Below, one piece after another: positions 39,357 to 46,091 of a stretch of DNA of 46,091 bases. The position numbers were made by a program, and so were the translations under genes. This stretch comes from DASWJQ01 sp036397095 (GTDB lineage: Bacteria; Chloroflexota; Anaerolineae; Anaerolineales; E44-bin32), in contig DASWJQ010000033.1 of the NCBI GenBank assembly GCA_036397095.1, positions 1-46,091 on the forward strand, written 5' to 3'. Within the stretch, counting starts at the first letter, position 1. Each line of letters starts with the position of its first letter. The notes below the pieces were generated by a model. It was given only the letters and a program-made list of their open reading frames with translations, searched no databases and was not told where the DNA came from.

Positions 39357-40250
39357 ATGACGCTTGAAACACGCACCGACGGCAACCGAGCGATGGCCTG
39401 GCTGCGCAATTTCTTCAGCGCCGCACCGGTGAGGCTGGTGGTTCTTGGCATTGCCTTCATCTGGACACTGCCAACGATGGGGATCTTGATTAGTTCGCTG
39501 CGGCCGGAGGACTCCATCAAGGCCTCAGGCTGGTGGACGATGCTGGAGCACCCCTTCGAAGCCGCTCAGTGGACGATGGCCAATTACGCCCGCGTCCTGA
39601 CGACTGACGGCATAGGCGAGGCCTTCATCAACAGCCTGCTGGTGACCATCCCGTCGGTGGTCATCCCGATCACGATCGCCGCCTTTGCCGCCTACGCCTT
39701 CGCTTGGATGGAGTTCCCTGGCCGGGCGGTGCTCTTCGTTCTCATCGTCGGCCTGATGGTTGTACCGCTGCAGGTGACCCTCATCCCGCTGCTCCGGCTG
39801 TATATCGGCTGGGACATGAACGGCACCTTCCTGGGGGTGTGGTTGGCCCACACCGGCTTCGGGCTGCCGCTGGCGGTGTTCCTGTTGTTCGGCTACATCT
39901 CTTCGCTGCCGGCCGAGATCATCGAATCAGCCAAGGTCGATGGGGCTTCCCCCTTCACCACTTTCACCCAACTGGTGCTGCCGCTGTCGGTGCCGGTCAT
40001 CGCCTCCTTCGCCATCTTCCAATTCCTGTGGGTCTGGAACGACCTGCTGGTGGCGCTGGTCTTCCTGGGCACATCAAGGGAGGTCTCGGTGATCACGGCC
40101 CGGCTGGCGGCGCTGGTTGGCGAACGCGGCGAACAATGGCACGTGTTGACCGCCGGCGCTTTCATCGCCATGGTCATTCCCCTGATCGTGTTCTTCCTGC
40201 TGCAGCGCTACTTCGTCCGTGGCCTGACGGCCGGATCGGTCAAAGGCTAG
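39357..40250 (+). CDS. Sugar ABC transporter permease, MalG type
   Basis: 297 residues with six membrane helices. Coupling motif SLPAEIIESAKVDGASPFTTFTQLVLPLSVPVI. AAAGGAGG lies 8 nt before the ATG, overlapping the preceding stop, so the two permeases are translationally linked. The C-terminus (RYFVRGLTAGSVKG) is the MalG/AglG type. The ATPase must come from another locus (MsiK/UgpC-like, shared), which is usual for such operons. A terminator follows at 40278. Confidence 0.94.
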   Translation: MTLETRTDGNRAMAWLRNFFSAAPVRLVVLGIAFIWTLPTMGILISSLRPEDSIKASGWWTMLEHPFEAAQWTMANYARVLTTDGIGEAFINSLLVTIPSVVIPITIAAFAAYAFAWMEFPGRAVLFVLIVGLMVVPLQVTLIPLLRLYIGWDMNGTFLGVWLAHTGFGLPLAVFLLFGYISSLPAEIIESAKVDGASPFTTFTQLVLPLSVPVIASFAIFQFLWVWNDLLVALVFLGTSREVSVITARLAALVGERGEQWHVLTAGAFIAMVIPLIVFFLLQRYFVRGLTAGSVKG

Positions 40251-40277
40251 GCTAACCCTTTCCATCCAGACACAAGC

Positions 40278-40303
40278 AAAGCGCCGCCCAAAGGCGGCGC
40301 TTT
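40278..40303. terminator. Bidirectional terminator after the sugar ABC operon
   Basis: AAAGCGCCGCC and GGCGGCGCTTT form an 11-bp stem with loop CAAA; on the plus strand TTTGTGCTTTGC follows. Convergent with the SH3/DUF389 gene. Confidence 0.85.
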
Positions 40304-40334
40304 GTGCTTTGCTAGCCGAGCGAGTCGTAGCCGG

Positions 40335-41537
40335 CTATGGTGTTGGGCTAACGCCGCTGGCCGTGGCCGTCAGGGTCACGCCAGCCGGCAGGGGCGTCGC
40401 CGTGCCCAGGTATTGGGCCAGCAGCCAGCCCTCCTGACCATCGGCCGTCCGAATCTGCCACCAAAGCTGGCCCTGGTCCTCGACCGGCCCACCGATGATT
40501 TCCAGTTGGGCTCCATCGAGCAAGCCGCCGATGGTCTGGCCATTGGGGGTCTGGCGGAAGAACACACCCACGCCACCGGTGCCAATGACAACGCCGCGTG
40601 GTGGTGTCGCCGTCGCCGTCGGGGTGCGCGACGGGGTGGCCGTGCTTGTCGGCGTGCCGGTGGCGGTCGGCGTGTCGCTGGCGGTGGCCGTCGCCGTCGG
40701 GGTAGCGCTGGCCGTCGGGGTGGCGCTGGGCGTGGGCGTCGCGGTGGGCACCGAAGCAACCACGGAGGCGCCCAGGCCCACCAGACTGAGGGCGGCCGCC
40801 ACCCCGATCATGCCGATGGCCCCGGCCAGGGAGTGACCGCTGCCCACCAGTGGCCGGAAGCCCAGGATCGCCAGGGTCAGCAAGCCGGCCACGACTGCCC
40901 AAATGAGGTGCAAGCCGCCAATCAGCAGCGCCCCCGTCCACAGATCCGGCTCCCCGAGCAACAGGCCGACGCCGGCCGCCCCGATTGGCAGCAAGATCTC
41001 GTAGGCCAGGGCAACGCCGGCTCCCGCCGGCACACCTTCGCCACGTCCGAGCGAACGGGCCATCAAAACGGCGCCAACCAGGACCAGGCCAAGATCGACC
41101 AGGTTAAGATCGGTGGCGCCCCAGGCCAACAGCGATCCCTTCCCGGCGCCGACGGCCAGCCCCCCCACCAACCCGCCGAAAACCAGAACCAAGGCCATGG
41201 CCACCAGCACGGCACCGAGCAGGCGCAGCAGGAAGCGAATCGAGCCGGAGACTGCCGCCAGCGACAGGCCAACCACCGGGCCCATTCTTGGACCGAGCAC
41301 CGCTGCCGCCACCAGAAAGGCGAACTGGTCAAAGCGCAGGCCCAAGCCAAGCAGCAGCCCGGCCAGCGCGGCCCGCAGGAAGAAGTCGAACGAGGCTGAG
41401 ACCTCGTGACCCAATTCCTCGAGGAAGTCTTCACGTTCGTCGGCCCGCAACTGCGTCAACATGCGCCGCATGCGGCGTTGCCGGGCCGGCGACAGGCCTT
41501 CGAAATCCGGGTCGGGGTTTGGTGTCGAGTCGCTCAT
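40335..41537 (-). CDS. Polytopic membrane protein (DUF389-like) fused to TATP linker and SH3-like domain
   Basis: 400 residues. Residues ~15-45 are a basic, charged helix (SPARQRRMRRMLTQLRADEREDFLEEL). ~50-260 hold about seven helices; the first part (GLRFDQFAFLVAAAVLGPRMGPVVGLSLAAVSGS) recalls DUF389/TIGR00341 transporters-like proteins. ~265-325 is a TATPT repeat linker, and ~330-385 an SH3-type domain (GVFFRQTPNGQTIGGLLDGAQLEIIGGPVEDQGQLWWQIRTADGQEGWL) of the SH3b kind that may touch cell wall. The linker and SH3 would face outside. It overlaps the upstream HAD gene by ATGA. Function unknown. Confidence 0.75.
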   Translation of the reverse strand: MSDSTPNPDPDFEGLSPARQRRMRRMLTQLRADEREDFLEELGHEVSASFDFFLRAALAGLLLGLGLRFDQFAFLVAAAVLGPRMGPVVGLSLAAVSGSIRFLLRLLGAVLVAMALVLVFGGLVGGLAVGAGKGSLLAWGATDLNLVDLGLVLVGAVLMARSLGRGEGVPAGAGVALAYEILLPIGAAGVGLLLGEPDLWTGALLIGGLHLIWAVVAGLLTLAILGFRPLVGSGHSLAGAIGMIGVAAALSLVGLGASVVASVPTATPTPSATPTASATPTATATASDTPTATGTPTSTATPSRTPTATATPPRGVVIGTGGVGVFFRQTPNGQTIGGLLDGAQLEIIGGPVEDQGQLWWQIRTADGQEGWLLAQYLGTATPLPAGVTLTATASGVSPTP

Positions 41538-42004
41538 CGGCGCAAGCTAGCCACCATTCGCAATGGGCGCTCGAGCAATTCGAGCGCACTCATGATGTCG
41601 GGTACAAGCAGATCCGCCGCTTGCAGCGCAGCCCTGGAAAGGCCCTCCTGCGAGAGCACGGCGATGCCGATGGGGGCCATAGCGAGCAGGCCGGCGTCAT
41701 TGGCACTTTGGCTGATGGCGACAACGCCTTCGGCGCCGAGCGAATCTACGTAGGCAACCTTGGCATCGGGGGTTGCCGCGTCGCTGATGCGCTGGACCGG
41801 CAGGCCAAGACATCGGCCGATCTCCTCGGCGCTGCCGTAGCTATCGGCCGTCAGCAGGTGGATCGTCGGGCGATCCTTTAGCCGGGGCACAGCGGCTGCC
41901 AGCCCGGGCAGCAGCTGGCCTTCCAGCGCCAGGGTGCCGTTGATGTCACAAACCAGATGCTGGAGTTGGATCGACCCCCGACCAGGGATCTGGTGTTCAA
42001 TCAC
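41534..42004 (-). CDS. Soluble HAD phosphatase of the P-type ATPase-like kind
   Basis: 156 residues from GTG at 42004. It has LVCDINGTLALEGQLLPGL (motif I, DxN where a second Asp is usual), LLTADSYGSAEEI (motif II), Lys in ATPDAKVAYVDSLG (motif III) and ISQSANDAGLLAMAPIGIAVL (motif IV, as in P-type ATPase phosphorylation domains). This resembles COG4087-type soluble P-type ATPase-like phosphatases. No membrane segments are present. The gene runs into the DUF389/SH3 gene by ATGA, so the two may work together. Substrate unknown. Confidence 0.75.
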   Translation of the reverse strand: MIEHQIPGRGSIQLQHLVCDINGTLALEGQLLPGLAAAVPRLKDRPTIHLLTADSYGSAEEIGRCLGLPVQRISDAATPDAKVAYVDSLGAEGVVAISQSANDAGLLAMAPIGIAVLSQEGLSRAALQAADLLVPDIMSALELLERPLRMVASLRR

Positions 42005-42107
42005 GCGTTCCCCCGCTGTCCGGCGCGATTATAGCATCGGGCCGTTTAGGGCAGGCAAGGCGAAGCCGGCCCGGCGAGGGGAGCCGTCAGCCGATCCCGA
42101 ATGTCCT

Positions 42108-42968
42108 TTAGCTATCGCTGACCGTGAGCTGAACCGGGAAGCAACTGGCGTCCGCGTACAGAATTGTGGCCTCAACCAATGGGTTGAGGCCGCGGTCGGC
42201 CGCCAACTGGGGAAGCCAGGGCACATTTCGCAGTTCGAAATCGAGTTGCCCTTCGCAGCCCACTAGGGCCAGGGTGAGCACCGGCTGGCCCGGTTAGACC
42301 GAGTGCAGGCTGACACTGCGTACGTTCGGCATGGTCTCCCAGTGACCGTGGCTCATCAAGTCACCTGCCGGGGCGTAGGCGTCTGCATGCACTGTCCGCC
42401 GCCCGGAACTGCCATCAACTTCCAGCCAGCCGGTCCCGTGGTGAATTCCAAAGAAATGGCCGATCCCGATTTGAAGGAGCAGCTCCTGCGGGTTGGCCTC
42501 GACCACTGGCTGCAGGCTGAGCTCGGTGCCTTGGTCCCGAACCAGCAGGCTTAGTGAAACCTCGGAAGGCGGCTGGGGCCGTGCGCCATCGACTCGCTCT
42601 GTCCGCCCAGATGTCTCATAGGTCAGGAGCACACCGTCGGCCAGAGGCTGCAGCTCGACGGCCGCCTGTTGGATTTCGGCGTTGTTGTAGAACCGTTGGC
42701 CGGCAACTTCCCAACTGATGACCGGCACCAGATTCTGGACCAACGTATTGCCGGCATACTGATCGACAACACCGAGTATCGGACTGGCGACCGTTGGCAG
42801 GCCACCAGCCGGTTCCCCAACAACAAGGGCGGGCGTTGCCGTCTGGAAGGTGCGGCCCATTGACAACACGAGGGCCACGGCCAGGACCGTGGCCGTGCCG
42901 ATCAGTCCGAGACTGAAAAAGAGTTGCCCCTGGGGGGCCGGGAGTGTTCGCTGCTCGCTTATCATCAT
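42108..42968 (-). pseudogene. Membrane-anchored protein, interrupted by an in-frame stop (unknown family)
   Basis: The first part, 224 residues from ATG at 42968, has one membrane helix (GQLFFSLGLIGTATVLAVALVLSM) and a beta-rich outer domain (VISWEVAGQRFYNNAEIQQAAVEL, HFFGIHHGTGWLEVDG). It stops at TAA 42294-42296. The same frame then goes on without a stop for 61 more codons, from PGQPVLTLALVGCEGQLDFEL to QLTVSDS and TAA at 42108-42110. The continuation is well-formed protein sequence, so a CAA (Gln) to TAA change is likely. A separate small gene from GTG at 42281 (57 aa) is possible but has no Shine-Dalgarno. Family not recognised. The first part alone may still be made. Confidence 0.5.
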
Positions 42969-43118
42969 GCCGCTCTACTGGCTTCCCTAATCCTAGCTCA
43001 GGAGTAGGCGCGGGTGGCGGCTTTGTAAGCGGGTTGGGAGGCTGGATTGGCAGCGGCAAAGGTGCCATTGGTGGCCGTGAACCATCGATCAAGACACAGG
43101 GGAGTCCCCGAGGGAGAA

Positions 43119-43373
43119 TCAGTCAGGCAGCAGCGAGACAGGGGCACCATTCCGCCCACCGTTTGCCAACGAATGAGCGCTGGGTTCAACCTGGCTGCTC
43201 GTCACCGATCCGGAGGCGCTGGCCGGCCAGCGGGTGCGAACTGCCCGCGCCAAATCGGCGCCGGCCAACCACATAAGAAACACCAACAGCAGCGTGACGA
43301 CGCTGACCAGATCGCCGGTGCGCAGTTGGTCTCGCTGGGCGTGCTGTTTGGTTTGAGGAACGGATCGTCCCAT
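43119..43373 (-). CDS. Small single-pass membrane protein, unknown
   Basis: 84 residues from ATG at 43373, with GAGGTG 4 nt upstream. One hydrophobic segment (~18-38, GDLVSVVTLLLVFLMWLAGADLA) follows a short basic N-terminus and precedes a hydrophilic tail. It resembles no family I know. Composition and start signal are fair, but nothing else supports it. The 42969-43118 stretch next to it shows nothing further. Confidence 0.45.
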   Translation of the reverse strand: MGRSVPQTKQHAQRDQLRTGDLVSVVTLLLVFLMWLAGADLARAVRTRWPASASGSVTSSQVEPSAHSLANGGRNGAPVSLLPD

Positions 43374-43516
43374 CGAACACCTCGGCAGGTTGCTACGAGC
43401 ATAGCCGAGGGCGGGCCCGCGCCGGGTGCTTTGTAAGGGCGCTGGAAGGTAAAAAGCGGCCGAGGGGCACTGCACAGGGCGGGCCCGGACACTTCCCGCA
43501 GGTCCCGGCGCTCTGC

Positions 43517-43522
43517 TATACT
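43517..43522 (+). promoter_or_regulatory. -10 box (TATACT) of tRNA-Val
   Basis: TATACT lies 12 nt before the tRNA start. A weak -35 TTCCCG lies 18 nt upstream. Confidence 0.5.
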
Positions 43523-43534
43523 CAGGGCACCCAC

Positions 43535-43608
<74 letters not shown>

Positions 43609-43624
43609 CTCTGGGGAATGCAAG

Positions 43625-43650
43625 ACGCCGTCGGTCTCGACGGCGTTTTT
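43625..43650 (+). terminator. Terminator after tRNA-Val
   Basis: ACGCCGTC and GACGGCGT form an 8-bp stem with loop GGTCTC, then TTTTATTT. It lies 16 nt after the tRNA. Confidence 0.85.
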
Positions 43651-43655
43651 ATTTC

Positions 43656-43695
43656 GGCCGTCAGCAATCAGCTTTCAGCCATCAGCAAGAACAAA
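43656..43695. repeat. Dispersed CAGC(T/C)-ATCAGC repeat in intergenic spacer
   Basis: GTCAGCAATCAGCTTTCAGC and then CATCAGC form a short iterated TCAGC pattern (heptamer-like TCAGCCA, TCAGCTT). I recall such strings in repeats of cyanobacteria and related genomes. The spacer 43651-43878 has no supported gene; it also holds a weak inverted repeat AACTCGG/CCGAGTT near 43840-43873, possibly the end signal of panE. Confidence 0.45.
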
Positions 43696-43878
43696 TAACA
43701 TGAATTTACAAAGATACGAACTACGCAGCGAATTTGCGCCCGGCCAAGCGGAGGCCGATGACCCCTCGCTACGTCCAACCGCTTTGACCGCAGAACGTAT
43801 CACCAAGCATCCCTACGGGGATCTGAACCCAGAATAAGGAACTCGGGACACGCATTCCGTCATCCGAGTTCGCAGTCC

Positions 43879-44814
43879 CTAGTCTCCCCCCATCGCCCGG
43901 CGCAACGCCGGCGACAGCAACGCATAGATCGTCGCGTGAATCGGCGCTTCTACTCCGGCCTCAGCTGCCCGGCGCACGATCGTACCGCTGAAGGCCTCCA
44001 GCTCGAATGGCTTGCCGGCTTCGACATCGCGGTGCATCGACGTGATGGCGTCGTACTCCAGGCCCTCGGCGAATGCCAGCCTTCGCTCGACCACATCCTC
44101 GGCGATGTTCACGCCGCTGGCGCGGCCGACCATGGCCGCCTCGGCCAGGGCCTCGATATACAGTTGGCGGCTCTCGGCCACCTCGAGCATCCGCCCGACA
44201 CCCGAGCGGCTCAGTGCGCCGATGCCGGACATCGACGAAATCAGGATCAGCTTGTCCCACATGTCGGCCTCAATTTCTTCGGAGAGAACCGCATCAGTAC
44301 CAGCGGCCTGGAGCCCACCAACGATCGCCTTCACCCGTGCGGACGGCTCACCGTTGAGCTCTCCGAGGACCACCCGCTGCACCTCACTTGTCTGCGCGAT
44401 GACACCTGGCGCCTTGACCGCCGAGAAGACGGCACACAGACCGCCGATGATGCGCGCCGGATCGATAACCTCCCCCAGGATAGCCGGCGCTTCAACACCG
44501 TTGAGCAAGGGGGCGACGGTCGTCGTATCACCAACCAGGGACGCAATTGCCGGCAGCGCCGGCCGCAGCTGGTAATGCTTGACGGCCACGAGGACGTAGT
44601 CAACTGGCCCGACAGACGCCGCGTCGTCGGTGGCCTGAACCGGCTCGAGCGTGAAGTCGCCATGTACGCTCTCAACCCGCAGTCCATGCTCACGCATCGC
44701 CTTGAGATGTTCACCACGGGCGATGAACGTGACGTCATGGCCAGCCTGGGCCAGGCGACCGCCGAAGTAGCCTCCTACGCCCCCGGTGCCAAAGACTACA
44801 ATCCGCATCGCCAT
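43879..44814 (-). CDS. panE: 2-dehydropantoate 2-reductase
   Basis: 311 residues. NADPH-binding start RIVVFGTGGVGGYFGGRLAQAGHDVTFIARG, active-site Lys in YVLVAVKHYQL, LLNGVEAPAILGE (NG loop), the second Lys in EADMWDKLILISSMSGIGALSRSGVG, and the C-terminal ITSMHRDVEAGKPFELEAFSGTIVR with the substrate-binding Ser/Glu. The enzyme makes pantoate for pantothenate and CoA. It starts 2 nt after the stop of the atypical SDR gene. Because the family also has ketopantoate-reductase-like enzymes with other substrates, the exact role is not certain. Confidence 0.85.
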   Translation of the reverse strand: MAMRIVVFGTGGVGGYFGGRLAQAGHDVTFIARGEHLKAMREHGLRVESVHGDFTLEPVQATDDAASVGPVDYVLVAVKHYQLRPALPAIASLVGDTTTVAPLLNGVEAPAILGEVIDPARIIGGLCAVFSAVKAPGVIAQTSEVQRVVLGELNGEPSARVKAIVGGLQAAGTDAVLSEEIEADMWDKLILISSMSGIGALSRSGVGRMLEVAESRQLYIEALAEAAMVGRASGVNIAEDVVERRLAFAEGLEYDAITSMHRDVEAGKPFELEAFSGTIVRRAAEAGVEAPIHATIYALLSPALRRAMGGD

Positions 44815-44816
44815 AT

Positions 44817-45605
44817 CTACAGCGGAGCCTGGACCACGCCGCCATCAAACATCAGGGCGTGGCCGTGGATGAATGATGCCGCCGGCGACGCCAGCCAGGC
44901 GATGGCCCGGCCAAACTCTTCCACGGTACCGACTCGCCGCAGCGGGATCGTATCTGCCAGCTTGGCGATTTCATCCTCCTTCTTTGTCCCACTGCGGTCG
45001 GCCCGATCCGCCATCAACTGATCGATCCGCTCCGTCATCGTCCAGGCTGGATTGATCGAGTTCACTCGGATACCCTTGGGTCCGACTTCGTTGGCCAGCG
45101 ATTTCATCAACCCGATCACCCCAAGCCGCAGGGAGTTGGACAGGGTTAGGTTGTCAAGCGGCTGTTTCACTGTGAAGGACTGGGACGTGACGATCGACCC
45201 CTCCCCGCGGTTCACCATATGGGGCAGCACCTCGTACAGCAACTGGACGGCGCTCATCAACGTCAGATCGATGGCCTTGCGCCAGGCCTCCGGATTGAGC
45301 TCGAGAAAGGTCCCCGGCGGCGGACCGCCGGCGTTGATGATCAGGATGTCGACCTGACCAAATTGTTCCAGCGTCCGGCCAGCGAATCGCGCCACTTGCT
45401 CAGGCTCAGCCACGTCTGCCTGGCTTCCCAGAGCTTCCGTACCAGTTGATTGGCGAATCTCTTGCGCCACCTCGTGAATCGCCTCGCTGCGCGAGCACAG
45501 ACTGACCCGGCAGCCCTCGGCGGCCAGCGCCTGCGCCGCTGCCCGCCCCAACCCGCGTGAGGCGGCCGCCACCATCGCCACCTTGTCTTTCAACCCCAGA
45601 TCCAT
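44817..45605 (-). CDS. Short-chain dehydrogenase/reductase with atypical active site
   Basis: 262 residues from ATG at 45605, with GGAGGT 4 nt upstream. The Rossmann fold starts VAMVAAASRGLGRAAAQALA, then ADVAEPEQ and INAGGPPPGTFLEL (the NAG motif). Where S-YxxxK is expected the stretch reads SQSFTVKQPLDNLTLSNSLRLGVIG, so by my alignment Tyr is Ser and Lys is Arg; INPAW replaces the usual NPG. The C-terminus (AIAWLASPAASFIHGHALMFDGG) is normal for the family. It may have a different chemistry or bind without reducing. It is transcribed with panE. Confidence 0.8.
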   Translation of the reverse strand: MDLGLKDKVAMVAAASRGLGRAAAQALAAEGCRVSLCSRSEAIHEVAQEIRQSTGTEALGSQADVAEPEQVARFAGRTLEQFGQVDILIINAGGPPPGTFLELNPEAWRKAIDLTLMSAVQLLYEVLPHMVNRGEGSIVTSQSFTVKQPLDNLTLSNSLRLGVIGLMKSLANEVGPKGIRVNSINPAWTMTERIDQLMADRADRSGTKKEDEIAKLADTIPLRRVGTVEEFGRAIAWLASPAASFIHGHALMFDGGVVQAPL

Positions 45606-45719
45606 ATCCACCTCCATCTCCAAGCGACCTGCGGACCTCCCCTATCCTACTGCACGGGGCGGCCGCCACCGCGCTGCAACCGCCACTGCCACAGCCTCGC
45701 CCCGGCTCGCCGCACACGT

Positions 45720-45749
45720 TTGCCAAAATCGAGCGCGCCGGTGTATCCT
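45720..45749 (+). promoter_or_regulatory. Possible promoter of the terminal lipoprotein gene
   Basis: TTGCCA (45720-45725), 18-nt spacer, TATCCT (45744-45749). The leader would be ~150 nt. Other boxes in the same spacer are no better. Confidence 0.35.
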
Positions 45750-45905
45750 GCTAGCGAACCTTACTATTTCCTACTGGGCAATCGCCCTTCTCAACGCCAC
45801 ACCAACCAACCCGCAACACTCTCTTCATCCTGGCCACGTCGGAGCGCAATGACGCCGAAGGGCATCGGTCTGCCGTCGGGCACGCTTGCATAGATGGAGG
45901 AGAGG

Positions 45906-46091
45906 ATGATGAACCAACGGAAGTTTCGCACGGTTCTTGGGACCCTGGTAATTGCCAGTGTCCTGCTGGCTGCATGCGGCACGGCGCCGCCTGCGACCGT
46001 CGAACGCCTTGTCACCGAGATCGTTGAACGCGAGGTGACCCAGGTTGTCGAAGTTGAGCGCGAACCTTTCCCGGAGGGTACCGATCTCCAC
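45906..46091 (+). CDS. Lipoprotein, 3' truncated by window edge (probable ABC substrate-binding protein)
   Basis: 62 codons are visible from ATG at 45906 (or ATG 45909) behind GGAGGAGAGG. Signal NQRKFRTVLGTLVIASVLLAAC with lipobox LLAAC, then a Val/Glu/Arg stretch (VERLVTEIVEREVTQVVEVE) seen in Chloroflexota binding proteins. The fold cannot be told from this piece; a peptide- or sugar-binding protein of an ABC importer is the likeliest. Confidence 0.7.
   Translation, partial: MMNQRKFRTVLGTLVIASVLLAACGTAPPATVERLVTEIVEREVTQVVEVEREPFPEGTDLH

Noticed and set aside
40302..41399. Plus-strand open frame of 365 codons
   Set aside because: It is antisense to the DUF389/SH3 gene, with Gln/Arg/Gly-rich composition typical of a shadow frame.
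36069..42296. Recoding of stop codons (TAG/TAA read as an amino acid) to explain the interrupted genes
   Set aside because: Many certain genes in the window end in TAA or TAG, so a changed code is excluded; only local read-through or mutation remains.
43936..45021. Plus-strand open frame of 361 codons
   Set aside because: It is antisense to panE and the atypical SDR.

Overview
The window reads as a piece of chromosome from a GC-rich free-living bacterium, most likely a member of the Chloroflexota (inference). The grounds are lipoproteins with acidic Pro/Ala/Glu linkers or Val/Glu/Arg stretches after the lipobox, TATP-type linkers in surface proteins, a primary sigma factor with a short region 1, a T-box leader on pheST, and heptanucleotide and GTAGGG-type hairpin repeats in several intergenic spaces. 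No phage, transposase, integrase, CRISPR array or rRNA gene was seen. Most genes are housekeeping or metabolic, packed into short operons with 4-nt overlaps.

Layout. 1-1560 (+): the tail of a dockerin-bearing protein followed by a membrane-anchored cohesin protein, a cellulosome-like pair. 1738-3188 (-): a beta-sandwich fragment of an InhA/M6-type protein, a repeat-rich spacer, and a DNPH1-like nucleotide hydrolase. 3365-4268 (+): a cold-shock protein and a GAF protein. 4269-8265 (-): pheS-pheT behind a T-box leader with a UUC (Phe) specifier, whose promoter overlaps the end of an EamA transporter gene. 9345-12491 (-): methyltransferase, D-2-hydroxyacid dehydrogenase, HAD hydrolase and a frameshifted metallo-beta-lactamase-fold gene.

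12734-20151: murJ (+); xseA, xseB and a DUF212 protein (-); pncC and a small DUF6504-like gene (+); a DCC-family protein (-); sigA with an upstream DUF177 gene (-); rdgB (+). 20148-26817 (-) is a tight seven-gene run: TPR/membrane metallopeptidase, orphan GAF histidine kinase, two small membrane proteins, a zinc-ribbon protein, trxB and an alpha/beta hydrolase. The spacer at 26818-27188 holds repeats only.

27189-29956 (-): a DprE2-like SDR and a DprE1-like FAD oxidase, the two halves of a polyprenyl-phosphoryl-pentose epimerase, followed by a lipoprotein. 30110-31030 (+): a sucrase/ferredoxin-like [2Fe-2S] protein. 31027-34153 (-): a Fur-family regulator and a complete zinc/manganese ABC importer with a palindromic operator. 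34203-35540 (-): a beta-propeller protein. 35637-36284 (+): a wrecked mscS. 36281-40303 (+): a sugar ABC importer (binding protein and two permeases, no ATPase) with a long leader, a putative operator and an internal 12-bp hairpin. 40335-42968 (-): a DUF389/SH3 membrane protein, a P-type-ATPase-like HAD and an interrupted membrane-anchored protein. 43535-43608: tRNA-Val(CAC). 43879-45605 (-): an atypical SDR and panE. 45906-end (+): the start of a lipoprotein.

The items most worth follow-up are the seven-gene metallopeptidase/kinase run, the DprE1/DprE2-like pair, the T-box, the cohesin/dockerin neighbours, and three decaying genes. Protein functions are from recall of family motifs, not from searches.
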